A DNA stretch of 64,000 nt. It comes from Tyto alba. Lineage: Eukaryota; Chordata; Aves; Strigiformes; Tytonidae. The notes below the pieces were generated by a model. The model was given only the letters and a program-made list of their open reading frames with translations, ran no database searches and was not told where the DNA came from. Positions within the stretch are counted from its first letter, which is position 1. The number at the start of each line of letters is the position of its first letter. Below are positions 60,999 through 64,000 of the stretch, one piece after another. The stretch is taken from the NCBI RefSeq assembly GCF_018691265.1, contig NW_024881316.1, positions 11,158,819 through 11,222,818 on the forward strand, given 5' to 3'. The position numbers and the translations under genes are program-made.

Positions 60999-63900
60999 TA
61001 AAATGGGAATGCTTCCAGAAAGGGCACCAGACGGCATCATTCATTCCTGACAGAGTTATGCAGCTGTTATTTAAGCCAGTCCTTGTCATGCCACAGTTCC
61101 CTGATAGTATCAGGAATGACGTTTATCAAAACAGGATGACATCTAAAGATAGCATTGAACCTAAGGGAAAGGAATTTAAAAGAAAACAAATCACCATGGT
61201 TGCAGTGTAGGGTGAGAAAAGTATTGCTGGTGTGGGGAAACCTGACTGGGGCAACCTTTGTTGATATGGACTTCTGAGATGGCACTAAGCTGCACAGAGC
61301 CGGCAAAAGGAAAACAAAGGAGTCTGAGCAACAAATAAAGATATTTCAGTGTTCAAGGTTGCACAGCACAGCTGTTGCAACTCAGACACCCCTGCAGAAC
61401 CCAAGGGCTCACCCTAGGGGGCTTGCTGATTTGTAGCCAGAGCAGCTGCAGCCCTCATGCTGCTGCAGCACTGGTAGACGAGGTTTACATGACAAAACCT
61501 CCACCACATGGCCAAGCACCTCTACCAACCCATCCAAAGACCCTGGCCAAGCCACAGCTCAGAGCCTCAATCCAGCAACACACCAAAGCCAGCATTAGGG
61601 TGCTAGCACCTAGCCAGAAGCCATACGGTGCAAAGCTTTGATAAATTAGCTCTGGCTACTCACACTTGTTTAAAACCATTGGTGAGTTAACCTTGTACAG
61701 GCGTGCAGGGTGCTGGATGAGGCAGCACTCGCCCATGCCACTCTGCCTCTCTGCTGCATCACATCCTCCCATTAGCGGCCCAAAGGCAGCATAAAATCAG
61801 CAGCTAATCTGATAGTGGCCGTGTGCCTGCTCTTGCCCAGCACCCGTGGAATTGCAGAATGGGTTTATGAAAGTGCTCAGTGCTTCCCATGGCTTGGTGT
61901 GAGAAGCTGGCAAAGGCCAGAGCCTGCCCACCCGTGCACCAGGACTCCGTATGAGGAAACACTCAGGGGTGAATTGCCATCCCCTTGTGCCCCTTGAAGC
62001 AGTGACTGTGGTACCATCTTGACTCTTGTCAAACCCCACGTGTTGGCTGGTCTCTATGCACAAGTGCTACAGCTCCATGGCAGCTTCTCACTCGGCCCCT
62101 GCCCCTGGCCGGGAGAGGGAGAAGCGGCAGGAGCGGATCACGGCCTTTGCAGTCGCTCTGTTTCCTCCCGCTGCCCCCAGCACCACGGCACTGCTCTGGT
62201 TCATGGCTTCCCTGGCCTTTCTGTGATCCCAGGTCTGGCCCAGATGAGGGCTTCTGCTGTATTGCTCAGCCTGAGAAGAGATATTACATCTTGCTACAAC
62301 CCCTTGACCATCACAGCTACCACTAGACAAAGAGCCCACGCGTAAAGCTTCTGGCACAGATGCAAGCTGGCTGTGCTATCAGAGTAGTAAAAACGTAATA
62401 GAAACATTTGTCTACTCAGGCAAATCCATAGGAAGTTCATGGACTTCTCTTCCCTGCCTCCTCCATGCCTCAATTCCAAACCTCACAAGCCCTCATGTAC
62501 CTAGGTATCCATCTTTCACCACAATGTGAAATGAGGAGACCCAAACCAGAAGGATGTTGATGTGGAAACTAATGGTACTATATATTCCTGAAACTCTTCT
62601 GAGCAATGTGGCCAAGAAAGTCCTGCTTTGGTGACTTCAAAGAGAAAGTCCACACAAACCCCTCTAGCTCCTAAATTTTTCATTTGATATTTTTGGGTGG
62701 TGTGGCCTTCTCCCCCAAGGCATTTTGTGGCAAGCTATGGCTGGATGGAGTTTCCAACAGTGTTTGCAGTACTCCAGAGGGGACAAATCTGCACAAAAGC
62801 ATCACTTCCATGCTGAGCTCAGAATAGTGTCACATAACCAAATTGTGATGAACTGAAAGTTTGTTCTGATGATGTAATCCCAAGTGTGTTAGGTAACACC
62901 AAAGGGTGGCATTGCCATGGACACACAGATTTTGTAATCTTCCCTTTTCTAGCTTACTCATGCGCTTTAAGTTAAACGCAGCTGAACCAGTTATTTTATT
63001 TTCAGGAAAGTCCATCTTTGTGTTTCTGACTGGTCTCTATCCTCTTACTACTGAGGAACAGTATGTCCTTAAAGTTTTATTTTTACTGTATGCACGTAGC
63101 AGATGCAAAGCAACAGGATGAACATACAGCAGCAGTGATAAAATTTCTATACAGAATAGCAAGTTTACAACTGCAGCTTGCGCTCCAGCCAGCAGTGGGT
63201 TTCTCTCTGTTGTGAAGGAAGATAATAAAGTGCTTTAGTCCTCTAAAAAGTACCTCTGTGAACACTAGCCAGTGTTGTAACTGCGCTGGTATCCCACATC
63301 CTTTCTCTCAGATGCTAAATCAGCATTTCAGCCATGCAGTTATTAACCATTTTTTTTTAAATCAACAGTTCAAAGCATCTGACTAAAATTCCCTTCAGCT
63401 TTCGCTTCCCACTCTTCTGACATCATCCTTTCAGCATCTGTCCTGCCATCACAGAGTCCAGTTAGAGAGGAAGACTGAACAAATGCAGAAGCAGACAATG
63501 AATTTTCCCAGAATTTCCTCTGTTGCAAATAAATCAGCCAGTAAATGCAATGGAAAAGGACAAACTCTTTGTTATGTTTTTAATTTGCTATACACCTTTG
63601 AGACATAAGTTAAAACTACAAATGGTTATACTGTATTGCAGAGCCAAATGCATGGCTGAAGTTACAGATTTTGTTGTTTACATGTGGCCACTGTGTAACC
63701 TAAAGCACCTGACCATTTCTTTCTCCAAACCAGTTATATCAATACATCAGAAGGCACTGGGTATTTTGCAGTTGGGTTTCATTTTTATTTCAGAACTATG
63801 TTGCAATATAGTTTTTAGCACGGAAATTTATCAGAAGTATTTACAGTTGGTTGAAAGTTCAAAGGAGCAAGATAGGAATTCAGATTAACTGGAAATCTAA

Positions 63901-64000
63901 ACAAATGTAAAGGAAAATGAGGATCAGATTCCAAAACCCTTGTAGTCTACATTGCAAGCCTAACAAATGTTCTTGATTTGTGTTGGTTGTTAAAGAAGTG
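60999..64000. other. Non-coding stretch without a supported gene
   Basis: Unique sequence. A 121-codon plus frame at 63523-63888 lies in AT-rich DNA and has hydrophobic patches, but no recognisable domain and no splice or promoter context; it is treated as chance. Part of another feature could continue beyond the window end. Confidence 0.55.

Noticed and set aside
63523..63888. 121-codon plus frame in AT-rich DNA
   Set aside because: Somewhat long for its composition, but over the whole window several such frames are expected by chance; no domain is visible.

Overview
The window reads as nuclear DNA of a bird. The evidence is repeat content: three unmistakable ends of CR1 LINE retrotransposons (about 27.15, 48.48 and 60.99 kb) carrying the avian CR1 tail (repeats of ATTCTATG) and the preceding GGTCCCTTCCAAC-type block, plus a much older CR1/L3-like copy at 32.2-33.0 kb of the kind shared among amniotes. 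I saw no Alu-like or other abundant SINEs, no bacterial operon structure and no long conserved reading frames. The species and the chromosomal locus cannot be named from what is visible.

No protein-coding gene can be supported. Nearly all open frames are short, overlap on both strands and look like chance. The very long frames at 51.1-52.3 kb are an artefact of a (GAAA)n array that has no stop codon in any frame. The window is best described as intergenic or deep intronic DNA. Weak candidate exons (618-763, 5049-5067), an unusually long chance-like ORF (2975-3706) and a possibly decayed coding block (31110-31651, minus strand) are listed at low confidence.

Layout. 0-19 kb: unique sequence with scattered homopolymers and a near-perfect 79-nt fold-back hairpin at 7387-7465. 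19.04-20.35 kb: a compositionally foreign block whose CpG-dense core (19.2-19.87 kb) has undepleted CpG, a 50-bp tandem duplication and a polyadenylation signal on the minus strand; it may be the end of an LTR retroelement, but I could not assign it to a family. 20.3-27.1 kb: unique sequence with a G-quadruplex motif and a possible hAT remnant. 27.15-27.34 kb: CR1 (minus). 27.3-32.2 kb: unique sequence, palindromes and poly-A tracts. 32.2-33.0 kb: old CR1 (minus). 33.0-47.9 kb: unique sequence with AT-rich stretches that could be conserved non-coding elements. 47.9-48.48 kb: young-looking 5'-truncated CR1 (plus). 51.21-52.03 kb: an 812-nt pure-purine (GAAA)n microsatellite. 53.88-55.14 kb: two diverged direct copies of an unidentified sequence of about 230 bp. 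60.94-61.0 kb: a CR1 tail. The remainder is unique sequence without recognised features.

The most worthwhile items to follow up are the CpG-dense block at 19-20.3 kb, the hairpin at 7.4 kb and the giant purine array at 51.2-52.0 kb. There is no sign of a multi-gene system whose parts work together.
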